Source of the DNA: Sulfurimonas sp.
GTDB lineage: Bacteria > Campylobacterota > Campylobacteria > Campylobacterales > Sulfurimonadaceae
Length of the DNA: 15,904 bases
Direction: 5' to 3'
Assembly (NCBI GenBank): GCA_027066935.1
Contig: JAMOMX010000096.1
Location: forward strand, 1-15,904
How positions within the stretch are numbered: position 1 is the first letter of the stretch; every line of letters starts with the position of its first letter. Shown here one piece after another: positions 1 to 7,463 of the stretch. A program made the translations under genes and the position numbers. Under the pieces are notes generated by a model. That model did not search any database. It saw only the letters and a list, made by a program, of their open reading frames with translations, and was not told the DNA's origin.

Positions 1-411
1 TTCTCTTTCATAGGGGTAGTTATTGAAAAAACTATAATTTCCTCCACAACAAGAACAAGAGATAAAAGGATAGTAGTACCTCCTAGAACTCACGTCAAAC
101 ATCTCTTTTTGACATGTTGGACATAAACCTAGGTTTAAAGGAAATGTTTGCTCATAACTTGGAAGTGAACTTATCTTATTTTGTATTTCATAATTTTTTG
201 AATTTTTTAAAAAATATGATGCTGGAAGATTTTGTGCTATTGCCTCAAGACATTTTTGAAGTTTTTCATCTTCTGATGTAAAAACACATATTATTTTTCC
301 ATCTTCTTGAGTAACATCAGCATTAATATTAAACTCTCTTATAATGTTAATAATATAATTTTTTATATAACTTTGTGTAGAAAACGACTCTATTTCGAGT
401 ACAAATGACAC
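1..411 (-). CDS. HypF-like hydrogenase maturation protein (HydE/HypF-type), N-terminal part, runs off the left edge
   Basis: HypF family proteins make the carbamoyl/cyanide ligand precursor for the NiFe site in the cytoplasm. The frame is open from a GTG at 411-409 to base 1 (137 codons). An AAGGA lies 5 bases upstream of the GTG, and an in-frame TAA just before it limits the start. Residues 97-122 hold C97, C100, C119 and C122, an exact Cx2Cx18Cx2C HypF-type zinc finger, preceded by LGLCPTC and followed by NNYPYERE, which matches the region before HypF's second finger. Residues 1-65 have the length and helix/strand pattern of the HypF acylphosphatase domain, but the GVGFRP catalytic loop with its arginine is absent. 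It lies 35 bases after hydC, in the position of hydE-like (Kae1/HypF-like) genes of Helicobacter and Campylobacter. It could be full HypF or the shorter HydE paralogue; the visible part cannot decide. Confidence 0.75.
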   Translation of the reverse strand, partial: MSFVLEIESFSTQSYIKNYIINIIREFNINADVTQEDGKIICVFTSEDEKLQKCLEAIAQNLPASYFLKNSKNYEIQNKISSLPSYEQTFPLNLGLCPTCQKEMFDVSSRRYYYPFISCSCCGGNYSFFNNYPYERE

Positions 412-435
412 TGCAATCCTTTAAGGTTATGAGGG

Positions 436-461
436 GAAGATAAAGCCTAAGCTTTATCTTC
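436..461. repeat. 11-bp perfect inverted repeat spanning the hydC stop codon
   Basis: Bases 436-446 and 451-461 are perfect reverse complements (GAAGATAAAGC and GCTTTATCTTC) around a 4-base loop that contains part of the hydC TAG stop. In hydrogenase mRNA this forms a stable hairpin over the last hydC codons and the gap before the HypF-like gene. There is no U tract after it in the hydC direction (the next bases are CCCC), so it is not a standard intrinsic terminator. An attenuating or 3'-end-stabilising role is inference. Confidence 0.6.
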
Positions 462-1181
462 TTTAACAAATTTTGAACCACCAACTACTATGCTTATGTC
501 AGCTTCTTTCCAAAAGATTGTTCTCCATACTTGATAGTAAATATGAAACATAACCCATGCGATAATTAACCACATTGTGATGTGATGAGATATTCGAACA
601 TCCATAATGTTAGTACCAGTTGCTGTTGTCCCTACCATCCATGAAGATACAGGTAAGGTCCAGTCTGTTACTAAATGCAACATCCATGGCCACCAAGCAC
701 CAATGGAGCTATCACCGTGAGCAAAAGCATGCACATACAGCTGTAAACCAGTAAATAACATCCAAAATAATAAAAGATGAAAAATTGTAAAAAATACAGT
801 ATTAAAACTATCACTATGAGTAGAATCAAATTTTTTACGACGGTTGAGTGTTAATAAATTTAAAAATACTTCTATAAATTCTTTTATATTTTTAGCTGTT
901 GGTAAAATCTTTTTATATGGTTTATCAAAACGGGAAAAGAAAAAAAGATATGCAACAATTATAGATGTAACATCAAAAATAATAGCAACAATAAAATGCC
1001 CCCATCTATTCCATGCCATTACATATTTATCAACAGCGGGCTCTGCTATAAATGCTTGATAAAATGGATCTGCAATATACAACCCTGTTATAACTGCTAC
1101 TATCATAGAGATAACATTCACCAAATGGATGCTTCTCATCATACCAGTCATGCGTTTAATTTGCTTATGTCCAGCTTTCAT
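447..1181 (-). CDS. hydC: NiFe hydrogenase b-type cytochrome subunit HydC
   Basis: This is the membrane anchor and quinone-reducing subunit of the uptake hydrogenase. It takes electrons from HydA through b hemes and passes them to the menaquinone pool. At 244 residues it fits the HyaC/HydC cytochrome b family. Four membrane segments are visible near residues 18-38, 60-83, 128-150 and 200-222. Histidines suited to heme binding lie in or near them: H19, H62, H135, H199/H200 and H213. Which of these are the actual ligands is inference from the family. The ATG is preceded by AAAGGAGA at good spacing, 12 bases after the hydB stop, so it is co-transcribed with hydA and hydB. The stop codon lies inside a strong inverted repeat. 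The usual next gene, the HydD maturation protease, does not follow. Confidence 0.95.
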   Translation of the reverse strand: MKAGHKQIKRMTGMMRSIHLVNVISMIVAVITGLYIADPFYQAFIAEPAVDKYVMAWNRWGHFIVAIIFDVTSIIVAYLFFFSRFDKPYKKILPTAKNIKEFIEVFLNLLTLNRRKKFDSTHSDSFNTVFFTIFHLLLFWMLFTGLQLYVHAFAHGDSSIGAWWPWMLHLVTDWTLPVSSWMVGTTATGTNIMDVRISHHITMWLIIAWVMFHIYYQVWRTIFWKEADISIVVGGSKFVKEDKA

Positions 1182-1193
1182 AATAAGTCTCCT

Positions 1194-2972
1194 TTAGATA
1201 CTACATTGTGTATCTATTTTATAGACACCGAGTTCTTTACCTTTTGTATCTACTACATGCACAGCACAAGCGATACAAGGGTCAAAACTGTGAATTGTAC
1301 GGATAATCTCCAATGGTTGCTCAGGATCTGCTACTTTTGTACCAATAAGAGATGCCTCATAAGCACCTAAACGACCTTTGTAATCTCTTGGAGCAGCATT
1401 CCAAGTTGATGGAACTACTGCTTGATAATTAGTGATTTTTCCATCTTTAATCTTCACCCAATGTCCAAGTGCACCACGAGGAGCTTCCGCTAAACCAACC
1501 CCTTTAGTATCCATACTTACTTTATCAAAATCAAACTCTGTCCAAGTGTTTAAATCGCCTGATGCAGCATTTGCAGCTAACTCATCAACCCATTTCATCA
1601 TCTCATCACCCATAAGTTCAGTCTCTATAGCACGAGCTGCTGTACGACCAATGGTACTAAATAACACAGTTGTAGGCAAATTTCCTCTCTTTAAAAAGTT
1701 TGTTACATATTTAGTGATAAGTTCATGCCCTGATGCAACACCAATAACCATACGAGCCAATGGTCCAACCTCCATCCTCTCATCATCATATATCGGAGAT
1801 TTAATCCAAGAATATTTTTCATCAGTTTTAAGATAGCTCATACCATCAGCTTTCTTCTGCATACCTGTGTATTTAGGAATTGTAGTTCCCTCATAAGGGT
1901 GTTGAGCTTCTGGAGCTTCATACCAAGAATGAGTAACATCTTCTTTCACTTTTTGAGGATCAAATGGATAAACTTTACTTAGATCTCCATTTTTAACTAT
2001 ACCTGATGGAAAAAGGAGAGCAGATTTATAAAAATCTGTATCATCTAATCTAAAATCACCATAAGATAAAAAATTTAGAAGACCTCCACCAGTCCCCCCT
2101 ACCCCTTTTCCTGTTGTGTGTTTTGTAAAGGTAGCATTTGAATCTGTTGCTTCATCAGCGTACATAGTTCCAGCCATATAAACAGTTGGAAGATAAGCTT
2201 GTTTAATGAATTTATTTGCTTCTTTTAAGAGAGTTTTAAAAAGCGCTATTCGAGCAGGATTTTGAATATCTTGTACACAAGTCACTCCACCAACAACTAT
2301 AGATTGTGGATGTGGATTTTTACCACCAAAAATTGCTTGCATCTTTGCCATATCTCTTTGAATATCAAGAGCTTTAAGATATTGAGCTACCCCAACCAAA
2401 TTTTGTTCAGGAGTTAGTTTATAATGTTTGTTGCCCCAATAGCCATTTCCAAAAATACCTAAACGACCCTGTTTTACAAATTTAGCAACTCTATCTTGAA
2501 TCTCTTTATATTTTCCTGCTCCCTCAATATAAGGATTTGTTCCAGCTACTTTTGCCCATTTTACAGCTTCATCTGAAGCCTTTTTGGGATCAGCTTTAAG
2601 TGCTGAAACTATATCAACAAAATCAAGTGCGTGAAGGTGATAAAAATGCACTAAGTGATCATGTAGATATAAAGCACCTTGAATTAAATTTCTTACAATA
2701 CGAGCATTTTTTGGAATAGTTATATTAAAAGCATCTTCAACAGCTTCGATTGAGCGTTGATAATGTGTACCAGTACAAACACCACAAATACGCATTGCCA
2801 AAAGTCCTGCATCACGAGGATCACGCCCTTGTAAAATCGTTTCTATTCCACGAAAAAGAGTTGATGATGCGAAAGCGTCTACAATGGTATTGTTTTCATC
2901 AATAACTGCTTCTATCCTTAAGTGACCTTCAATTCTTGTAATTGGATCTACTATTATATGTTTTTTTGCCAT
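1194..2972 (-). CDS. hydB: NiFe hydrogenase large subunit HydB
   Basis: This is the catalytic subunit that splits H2 at the Ni-Fe(CN)2CO site. It is exported to the periplasm together with folded HydA. At 592 residues it has the usual group 1 length. The N-terminal metal motif is RICGVC with C63, C66 and then H70. The C-terminal motif is DPCIACAVH with C566, C569 and H572. Twenty residues (VVDTKG... to the end) follow H572; in this family such a tail is cut off by a dedicated endopeptidase once nickel is in place, so this protein needs a HydD/HyaD-type protease that is not encoded in the window. The RIEGHLR motif near residue 13 and the EAPRGALGHW motif, whose Arg sits near the active site, are intact. 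The ATG overlaps the hydA stop by one base (TAATG), so translation is coupled. It looks fully functional. Confidence 0.97.
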   Translation of the reverse strand: MAKKHIIVDPITRIEGHLRIEAVIDENNTIVDAFASSTLFRGIETILQGRDPRDAGLLAMRICGVCTGTHYQRSIEAVEDAFNITIPKNARIVRNLIQGALYLHDHLVHFYHLHALDFVDIVSALKADPKKASDEAVKWAKVAGTNPYIEGAGKYKEIQDRVAKFVKQGRLGIFGNGYWGNKHYKLTPEQNLVGVAQYLKALDIQRDMAKMQAIFGGKNPHPQSIVVGGVTCVQDIQNPARIALFKTLLKEANKFIKQAYLPTVYMAGTMYADEATDSNATFTKHTTGKGVGGTGGGLLNFLSYGDFRLDDTDFYKSALLFPSGIVKNGDLSKVYPFDPQKVKEDVTHSWYEAPEAQHPYEGTTIPKYTGMQKKADGMSYLKTDEKYSWIKSPIYDDERMEVGPLARMVIGVASGHELITKYVTNFLKRGNLPTTVLFSTIGRTAARAIETELMGDEMMKWVDELAANAASGDLNTWTEFDFDKVSMDTKGVGLAEAPRGALGHWVKIKDGKITNYQAVVPSTWNAAPRDYKGRLGAYEASLIGTKVADPEQPLEIIRTIHSFDPCIACAVHVVDTKGKELGVYKIDTQCSI

Positions 2973-4207
2973 TATCCCTCTCCTCCATCTTCTTTTTTAC
3001 CTGCAGCAATACTTGCTGCTGCATGGATACCAATACCGATACCAGCTGCTGTTAATAACCCTAAACCAAACTCATCAACGGTTTTTTCAACACCACCAGT
3101 AGGTGCTTTAATTTTTGCATCTGCCATTGGACGCTCATAAGCATACTTGTCCCAGAAATCTGGTTCACTACAACCAATACAGCCACGACCAACACCAACA
3201 GGCCAATTAACACCCTCGTTATAGCGTATAATAGAGCAGTTATTGAATGTCATTGGACCTTTACATCCAACTTTATATAAACAAAAATTATTTTTAGCAC
3301 CAACATCTCCCCACTCTTCAACAAACTCACCTGCATCAAAATGAGCGCGTCTCTCACAGTTATCATGAATTCTATAACCAAATGCAAATTTAGGACGAAG
3401 GAGAGAATCTAACTCTGGAACTTGCCCAGTTAATATATAATGGATAATTACCCCCACCATATTTGCAGGATTTGCGGGACATGCTGGAATATTAATAAGA
3501 GGTTTACCCTTTAAAACATCCATAACTCCAACAGCACCAGTAGGATTTGGTGAAGCAGCTGGAACACCACCAAAAGTAGCACATGAACCAACAGCAACAA
3601 CAGCCGCAGCATCTTTAGAGATTCTCATTAAGTGATCATAAAAAGTCTCTGCATGTGCACCAATTGTCCCATACTGACCATCAAGACCCATTGGGATAGC
3701 ACCCTCTACAAAAAGCAGATATTTATCTTTAAAAGTATGCATTGCATCTTCAAGTTGAGCTTCAGCTTGATGACCAGCTGCCGCCATAATAGTTTCATTA
3801 AATTCCAAAGAGATAATATCTAAAAGTATTTCATCAATTTTAGGTCCATCTGAGCGAAGTATAGCTTCAGTGTTACCAGCACAATCAGATAATTCTATCC
3901 ATATTACAGGAGCTCTGTTCATAAGTAGTGCTGCATCTGCAACAAGTGGCGTAAATGAAGCAGGAAGCATTAACATCCCAGTTACTGCACTAGCCCATTT
4001 CATAAAGTTGCGACGATTTACACCTTGATCTTGTAACAAGTCATCTATATCTAAACGATCTTTTGTTGGTGTTTGAGTTTTTAACTCCTCAATTCTTGCC
4101 TGACATGACTGAAATAACTTTTCATAGTGAGCATCACCTTTGTTGGTCTCAATACGAGCACTTTTAGATGTAAAAAGTTTTTTTACGCCTTCTATTCTGT
4201 CTCCCAT
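2972..4207 (-). CDS. hydA: NiFe hydrogenase small subunit HydA with atypical proximal-cluster motif
   Basis: This subunit carries the chain of iron-sulfur clusters from HydB to HydC and the Tat signal that exports both subunits. A twin-arginine motif (RRNFMK, residues 65-70) and hydrophobic stretch follow an unusually long 64-residue leader. Distal cluster ligands fit H281, C284, C309 and C315. Medial cluster ligands fit C324, C343 and C346 (GCIGCSEPDFWD). For the proximal cluster, C109, C209 (GSCA) and C243 (ACPANP) are present, but the second Cys of the usual CTGC is Asn112 (DCAGNTEA). A C-terminal hydrophobic helix near residues 380-402 would anchor the protein next to HydC. AAGGGG lies 6 bases before the ATG. 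It is the first gene of hydABC and is divergent from the TRAP receptor gene. Function as HydA is secure; the cluster type and O2 behaviour are not. Confidence 0.96.
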   Translation of the reverse strand: MGDRIEGVKKLFTSKSARIETNKGDAHYEKLFQSCQARIEELKTQTPTKDRLDIDDLLQDQGVNRRNFMKWASAVTGMLMLPASFTPLVADAALLMNRAPVIWIELSDCAGNTEAILRSDGPKIDEILLDIISLEFNETIMAAAGHQAEAQLEDAMHTFKDKYLLFVEGAIPMGLDGQYGTIGAHAETFYDHLMRISKDAAAVVAVGSCATFGGVPAASPNPTGAVGVMDVLKGKPLINIPACPANPANMVGVIIHYILTGQVPELDSLLRPKFAFGYRIHDNCERRAHFDAGEFVEEWGDVGAKNNFCLYKVGCKGPMTFNNCSIIRYNEGVNWPVGVGRGCIGCSEPDFWDKYAYERPMADAKIKAPTGGVEKTVDEFGLGLLTAAGIGIGIHAAASIAAGKKEDGGEG

Positions 4208-4279
4208 AATATTCCCCTTATTTTCAGTTACTTAATAATACAAAAGAATAACTTAAATTAATATAAATGTTTTATTTTA

Positions 4280-4303
4280 TTTATATCAACAAAATCTCTT
4301 ATA
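4280..4303 (-). promoter_or_regulatory. possible hydABC promoter (two candidate -10 boxes)
   Basis: On the minus strand upstream of hydA there are two candidate -10 boxes, TATAAG (4303-4298) and TATAAA (4285-4280), in T-rich DNA. Campylobacterota sigma70 promoters rely mainly on an extended -10 box, so no -35 is expected. The 4208-4424 gap must hold the promoters of both divergent genes. I could not identify an operator for a hydrogen- or oxygen-responsive regulator. Confidence 0.3.
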
Positions 4304-4383
4304 CCCTAAAAATAGCCCTACTATCCACTTTATTTATATAAAATTATCTATAAAAAGCTTAATTTCAATTGTGTATTTTTAGA

Positions 4384-4389
4384 TATAAT
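4384..4389 (+). promoter_or_regulatory. -10 box of the TRAP receptor gene
   Basis: A perfect TATAAT (in AGATATAATG) lies 36 bases before the ATG at 4425, downstream of a T-rich stretch as in Campylobacterota sigma70 promoters. The transcript would start near 4396. AAGG at 4410-4413 is the likely ribosome site, with a somewhat long 11-base spacer. Confidence 0.6.
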
Positions 4390-4424
4390 GTTATTATTTT
4401 TTATATTTTAAGGCATAACTAAAC

Positions 4425-5558
4425 ATGAACAGAAGAGACTTTTTAACAACAGCTACAGCAGCATCTGCCACACTTGCTTTTGTTGGATGTAATGATAGCA
4501 ATCGTCAAGCAATAGACTACACTAAACATCCAAAAAAAGACTCATCTGAAAATAAAACAATTAATGTAAATAAAAATAAAAAAACCATACTTAATTTAGC
4601 AACAAGTTGGCCAGCACATTTTCCTATTATGGGTACTGGTGTAGATAGGTTTGCCAATAGAGTAAAAGATGTAAGTGGTGGAAGTTTGGAGATTAAAATA
4701 TATCCAAAAAACACTCTTGTTCCAGCTTTGGCTGTTTTTGACGCAGCATCTGCTGGTCAAATTGATGCTTTTCACTCTGGACCATACTACTGGAAAGGTA
4801 AAAATTCTGCATTTTCTCTTTTTAGTGGGATCCCTTTTGGATTGACGGCTGAAGAGATAAACTCTTGGATGCTTTATGGTGGTGGCTTAGAGTTGTGGCG
4901 TGAACAATATGCAAAATATAATCTGCACCCATTTTTAGGTGGAAATACAAATATACAAATGGGTGGATGGTTTACAAAACCAATAAACTCCCTTAAAGAT
5001 ATGAAAGGTCTTAAAATGAGGATACCTGGTCTTGGAGGAGAGGTGTTCTCAAAGATGGGTGTTAATCCTATTTTATTACCAGCTGGAGAGATATATACAT
5101 CACTAGAGCGTGGTGTGATTGATGCTACTGAGTGGGTTGGTCCCGCACTTGATATAATGATGGGATTTTATAAAGTAGCCCCTTATTACTACTCTGGTTG
5201 GCATGAACCAGGTTCAATACTAGAGCTTACTTTTAATAAACAAAGTTGGAATAAACTAGCGAGTGAGCATCAAAGTATAATTGAAGTTGCATCTAGTGAG
5301 ATGAATTCAAATATGACATATGAATTTCATGCCAAAAATATTTATGCACTTCAAAAGTTAAAATCTCTTAATGTTAAGCTATCAAAATTTCCTCAAGATA
5401 TATTGGATGCTGGCAAAAAAGCTTTAATTGAGGTTGTTAATGAACAAAGTTTAAAAAATGATAATTTTGATAAAGTATATAAGTCTATAAAAAAACATTT
5501 AGATTTATCAAAACAATGGGATGATGTTAGTTTAAAGTATTTTTTAAATGAAAGATAA
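4425..5558 (+). CDS. TRAP transporter solute receptor, DctP/TakP-like
   Basis: This is an extracytoplasmic binding protein that delivers a small organic acid to a TRAP secondary transporter. At 377 residues it has the family length. The leader has RRDFL (residues 3-7), then a hydrophobic stretch ending FVGC at C22, so it appears to be a Tat-exported lipoprotein. The mature protein shows the DctP fold: LATSWP at the first strand, a GPYYWKGK segment, KGLKMRIPG with the conserved substrate-carboxylate arginine, and ATEWVGP with GWHEPG, which resemble the 2-oxoacid receptor TakP. The ligand is therefore probably a 2-oxo or similar monocarboxylate, but that is inference. No dctQ or dctM lies beside it, so its partner must be elsewhere or it acts as a sensor protein. 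It is divergent from hydABC, and a convergent gene follows after a repeat-filled gap. Confidence 0.88.
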   Translation: MNRRDFLTTATAASATLAFVGCNDSNRQAIDYTKHPKKDSSENKTINVNKNKKTILNLATSWPAHFPIMGTGVDRFANRVKDVSGGSLEIKIYPKNTLVPALAVFDAASAGQIDAFHSGPYYWKGKNSAFSLFSGIPFGLTAEEINSWMLYGGGLELWREQYAKYNLHPFLGGNTNIQMGGWFTKPINSLKDMKGLKMRIPGLGGEVFSKMGVNPILLPAGEIYTSLERGVIDATEWVGPALDIMMGFYKVAPYYYSGWHEPGSILELTFNKQSWNKLASEHQSIIEVASSEMNSNMTYEFHAKNIYALQKLKSLNVKLSKFPQDILDAGKKALIEVVNEQSLKNDNFDKVYKSIKKHLDLSKQWDDVSLKYFLNER

Positions 5559-5572
5559 TTATACCAAAACCC

Positions 5573-5653
5573 ATTAGACTTCTTGCAAAACCTTGATTCA
5601 GAAAGAAGTCCAATAGAGTAAAAACTAGACCTTGAATCGAGTTCAAGGTGACG
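5573..5653. repeat. palindromic intergenic repeat element (two hairpins)
   Basis: This is in the 154-base gap between two convergent genes. Arms 5573-5584 (ATTAGACTTCTT) and 5603-5614 (AAGAAGTCCAAT) pair at 11 of 12 positions around an 18-base loop. Arms 5629-5636 (ACCTTGAA) and 5642-5649 (TTCAAGGT) pair perfectly around a 5-base loop. A partial direct repeat links them: ACCTTGATTCAG at 5590-5601 and ACCTTGAATCGAG at 5629-5641. From memory, 5627-5653 resembles a dispersed bacterial palindrome of the form AGACCCTGAA...TTCAGGGTGACG, with a paired C-to-T and G-to-A change that keeps the stem. It probably also ends transcripts from both sides, although no clear U tract follows either hairpin. Confidence 0.55.
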
Positions 5654-5712
5654 AAACAGACAAATTTCTAAGTAATCCGATTGATGAATTTTTAAACAAG
5701 AAAAAAACTAAA

Positions 5713-6504
5713 TCAAGATCTTATTTTTTTAACCTCTACAAAGTAAGTATGTCCTAAGTATATCACATAAAATACAGCTCCAAAAAATATTGCAAATGGG
5801 ATTAACGAGATAAGATAAAGAGCTAATGTTTTAAGTCTTATGTTATTTGCACTATTAAATTTTATCAGTTGATTTTCCTCTTTTGTGACTATACATGATG
5901 ATATATCATAAGTTATCACTTTGTGAAAGAAATAATATAGAGGTAAGTTAAATGCAATAATATTTATAAAAGGTATAAAATAAAGAGGGATTAATAAAAA
6001 GAACAAAATTATCATGATGATTAACCATTTTAAAATCTGAATCAATGCTAAAGATACATTTGAGTATCCAATCATCTCTACATCATTATAGTGTCTTTTT
6101 TGAATCTCTTTTAAAACATAAGGGGTTAAAAATCCAATAATAATAATTGCGATAAATATTGATAAATATAGGGTTGCTAAACCACCAATTGCATATAATG
6201 AGAACGATACAAGCCAAGAGACAATAGCAGAAGTAGCTACAAAATTCACTATATAATCAACAAATGAAGAACCATCTAGCTTTACATTGGTAGTCTCTGT
6301 ATGAATGATTCCATTTTGCATAGTTGTTTGTGTAGTATGAAGATCCATAGAACTTAATGATTCGATGCCAAGTCCAGCAATATAGAAAAACAAAATATAC
6401 ATTAATACTATGGTTAAAATAAAAGGAAGCAGTGAGTACTTTAACATCTTAGCACTAAAAAAATCTTTTATGCTAAGTTTTAAGATATTTTGCTCATCAA
6501 TCAT
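5713..6504 (-). CDS. EI24-domain (CysZ-like) integral membrane protein
   Basis: This 263-residue protein consists mostly of membrane helices, near residues 24-44, 86-130 (two passes), 154-195 (two passes) and 226-252. A hydrophilic, Thr-rich stretch at 47-80 lies between the first and second helices. The pattern and the segment FIPFINIIAFNLPLYYFFHKV with a following Asp fit the EI24/CysZ family. That family includes the E. coli sulfate transporter CysZ, but most members are uncharacterised and no sulfate-assimilation gene is nearby. The start overlaps the preceding gene by ATGA, so it is the third, coupled gene of the lemA operon. A role in envelope homeostasis together with LemA is inference from that linkage. 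I would not call it a sulfate permease. Confidence 0.72.
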   Translation of the reverse strand: MIDEQNILKLSIKDFFSAKMLKYSLLPFILTIVLMYILFFYIAGLGIESLSSMDLHTTQTTMQNGIIHTETTNVKLDGSSFVDYIVNFVATSAIVSWLVSFSLYAIGGLATLYLSIFIAIIIIGFLTPYVLKEIQKRHYNDVEMIGYSNVSLALIQILKWLIIMIILFFLLIPLYFIPFINIIAFNLPLYYFFHKVITYDISSCIVTKEENQLIKFNSANNIRLKTLALYLISLIPFAIFFGAVFYVIYLGHTYFVEVKKIRS

Positions 6505-7463
6505 TCTTTACTCCATAGTTTTTGATTTAATTTCAACTCTTGAACTATACCTGTTGCTAAATGTAAAGTATCTACATACTCCATTGCTACTTTATATTCT
6601 AAAAGTGAGCGAAAAACAGAGGGTTCAAACATATCTTTATCATAGTATATCGCCAGATGGATGTAATCGCCAATAAAAGAGATATATACAGGATGTTTAG
6701 AGTTTTTTTGAAATCTTAATAATTTACTCATTATAACATGTGAGAGTATATACCTAGCTTCTATTTGATTAGTTGAATAAACTACAAATTCTTTCTCAAA
6801 TGCAGGATTATCCATTTTTACCAACTCATCTCTTTTGAAGTTATTTGCTTGTAGCCAATTACCGATTAAATCACCAAATGTGCTTTGAGCAGTATCTGGT
6901 AATACAATAGTTTTTCCTTTAAATTTTTTGTTAAATTCAGCTACTAAAAACAAACCTTTAAAGATGGTACTCCATCTAGTCCGACCTTTTGAATCTCGAT
7001 GTTGTTTCTCAGCATGAAAATCAGAAAAGTGTAAAGAGATGCCATCTAAATCGCCCTTTACATAATCATTTCCACTTACTCTATCAGGGTTTGAAAAAAG
7101 GTCTGAGCGGTTGAAAAGCATCTTTGGTATATGAGTTTTGCTAGAATAGTGAAGCTTTTCATCTATAACTGATATGAGAGGTTTTATAACTTTACTTTTA
7201 AATTCAGCTGTATAATCTTTAATGAGAAGTTTATATATAAATCCACCAATTGCAATATAACCAATTATTGCAAATAAAAGTATGTCTAATTGAGCATTAA
7301 TTGCACTAAATATGAAAATACAAATTGCACCATATATTAATGTAAAACCAATACCTATTAAAATAATTCTATATCTTAGTTGTTTTCTATCTTCATCAAG
7401 AATTTTTAAAACTGGAAATAAAGATTTATAATAAAAATCAGTTAATTCGCTTTTGCTTTTCAT
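6501..7463 (-). CDS. DUF3137-family membrane protein
   Basis: This 320-residue protein has two N-terminal membrane helices (about 32-53 and 59-79) and a long soluble domain of about 240 residues. Segments such as DLDGISLHFSDFHAE, FKGLFLVAEFNKKF and an FEKEFVVYSTNQ block followed by ARYILS are the hallmarks I know for DUF3137, a family commonly encoded next to LemA. The biochemical function is unknown. It overlaps lemA by ATGA upstream and the EI24 gene by ATGA downstream, so all three are translationally coupled. With both helices at the N terminus, the soluble domain is probably cytoplasmic. No catalytic motif stands out. Confidence 0.82.
   Translation of the reverse strand: MKSKSELTDFYYKSLFPVLKILDEDRKQLRYRIILIGIGFTLIYGAICIFIFSAINAQLDILLFAIIGYIAIGGFIYKLLIKDYTAEFKSKVIKPLISVIDEKLHYSSKTHIPKMLFNRSDLFSNPDRVSGNDYVKGDLDGISLHFSDFHAEKQHRDSKGRTRWSTIFKGLFLVAEFNKKFKGKTIVLPDTAQSTFGDLIGNWLQANNFKRDELVKMDNPAFEKEFVVYSTNQIEARYILSHVIMSKLLRFQKNSKHPVYISFIGDYIHLAIYYDKDMFEPSVFRSLLEYKVAMEYVDTLHLATGIVQELKLNQKLWSKE

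Noticed and set aside
1432..1836. Open frame on the plus strand inside hydB
   Set aside because: It is antisense to a well-conserved hydrogenase gene, has no ribosome site or family match, and is explained by codon bias of hydB. The same applies to plus-strand frames at 844-1370 and 2922-3140.
4311..4335. Possible sigma54 promoter for hydA on the minus strand (GG...GC)
   Set aside because: The spacing between GG and GC is 8 bases, not 10, and the flanking consensus is absent.
5690..5712. Intrinsic terminator after the EI24 gene (run of seven A/T bases beside AAGATCTT)
   Set aside because: There is a U run in the minus-strand transcript, but no GC-containing stem directly before it that I can pair convincingly.
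5713..6504. Calling the EI24 protein a sulfate transporter (cysZ)
   Set aside because: Only the broad family fits; no sulfate-assimilation genes are nearby, and the operon partners point to envelope functions.
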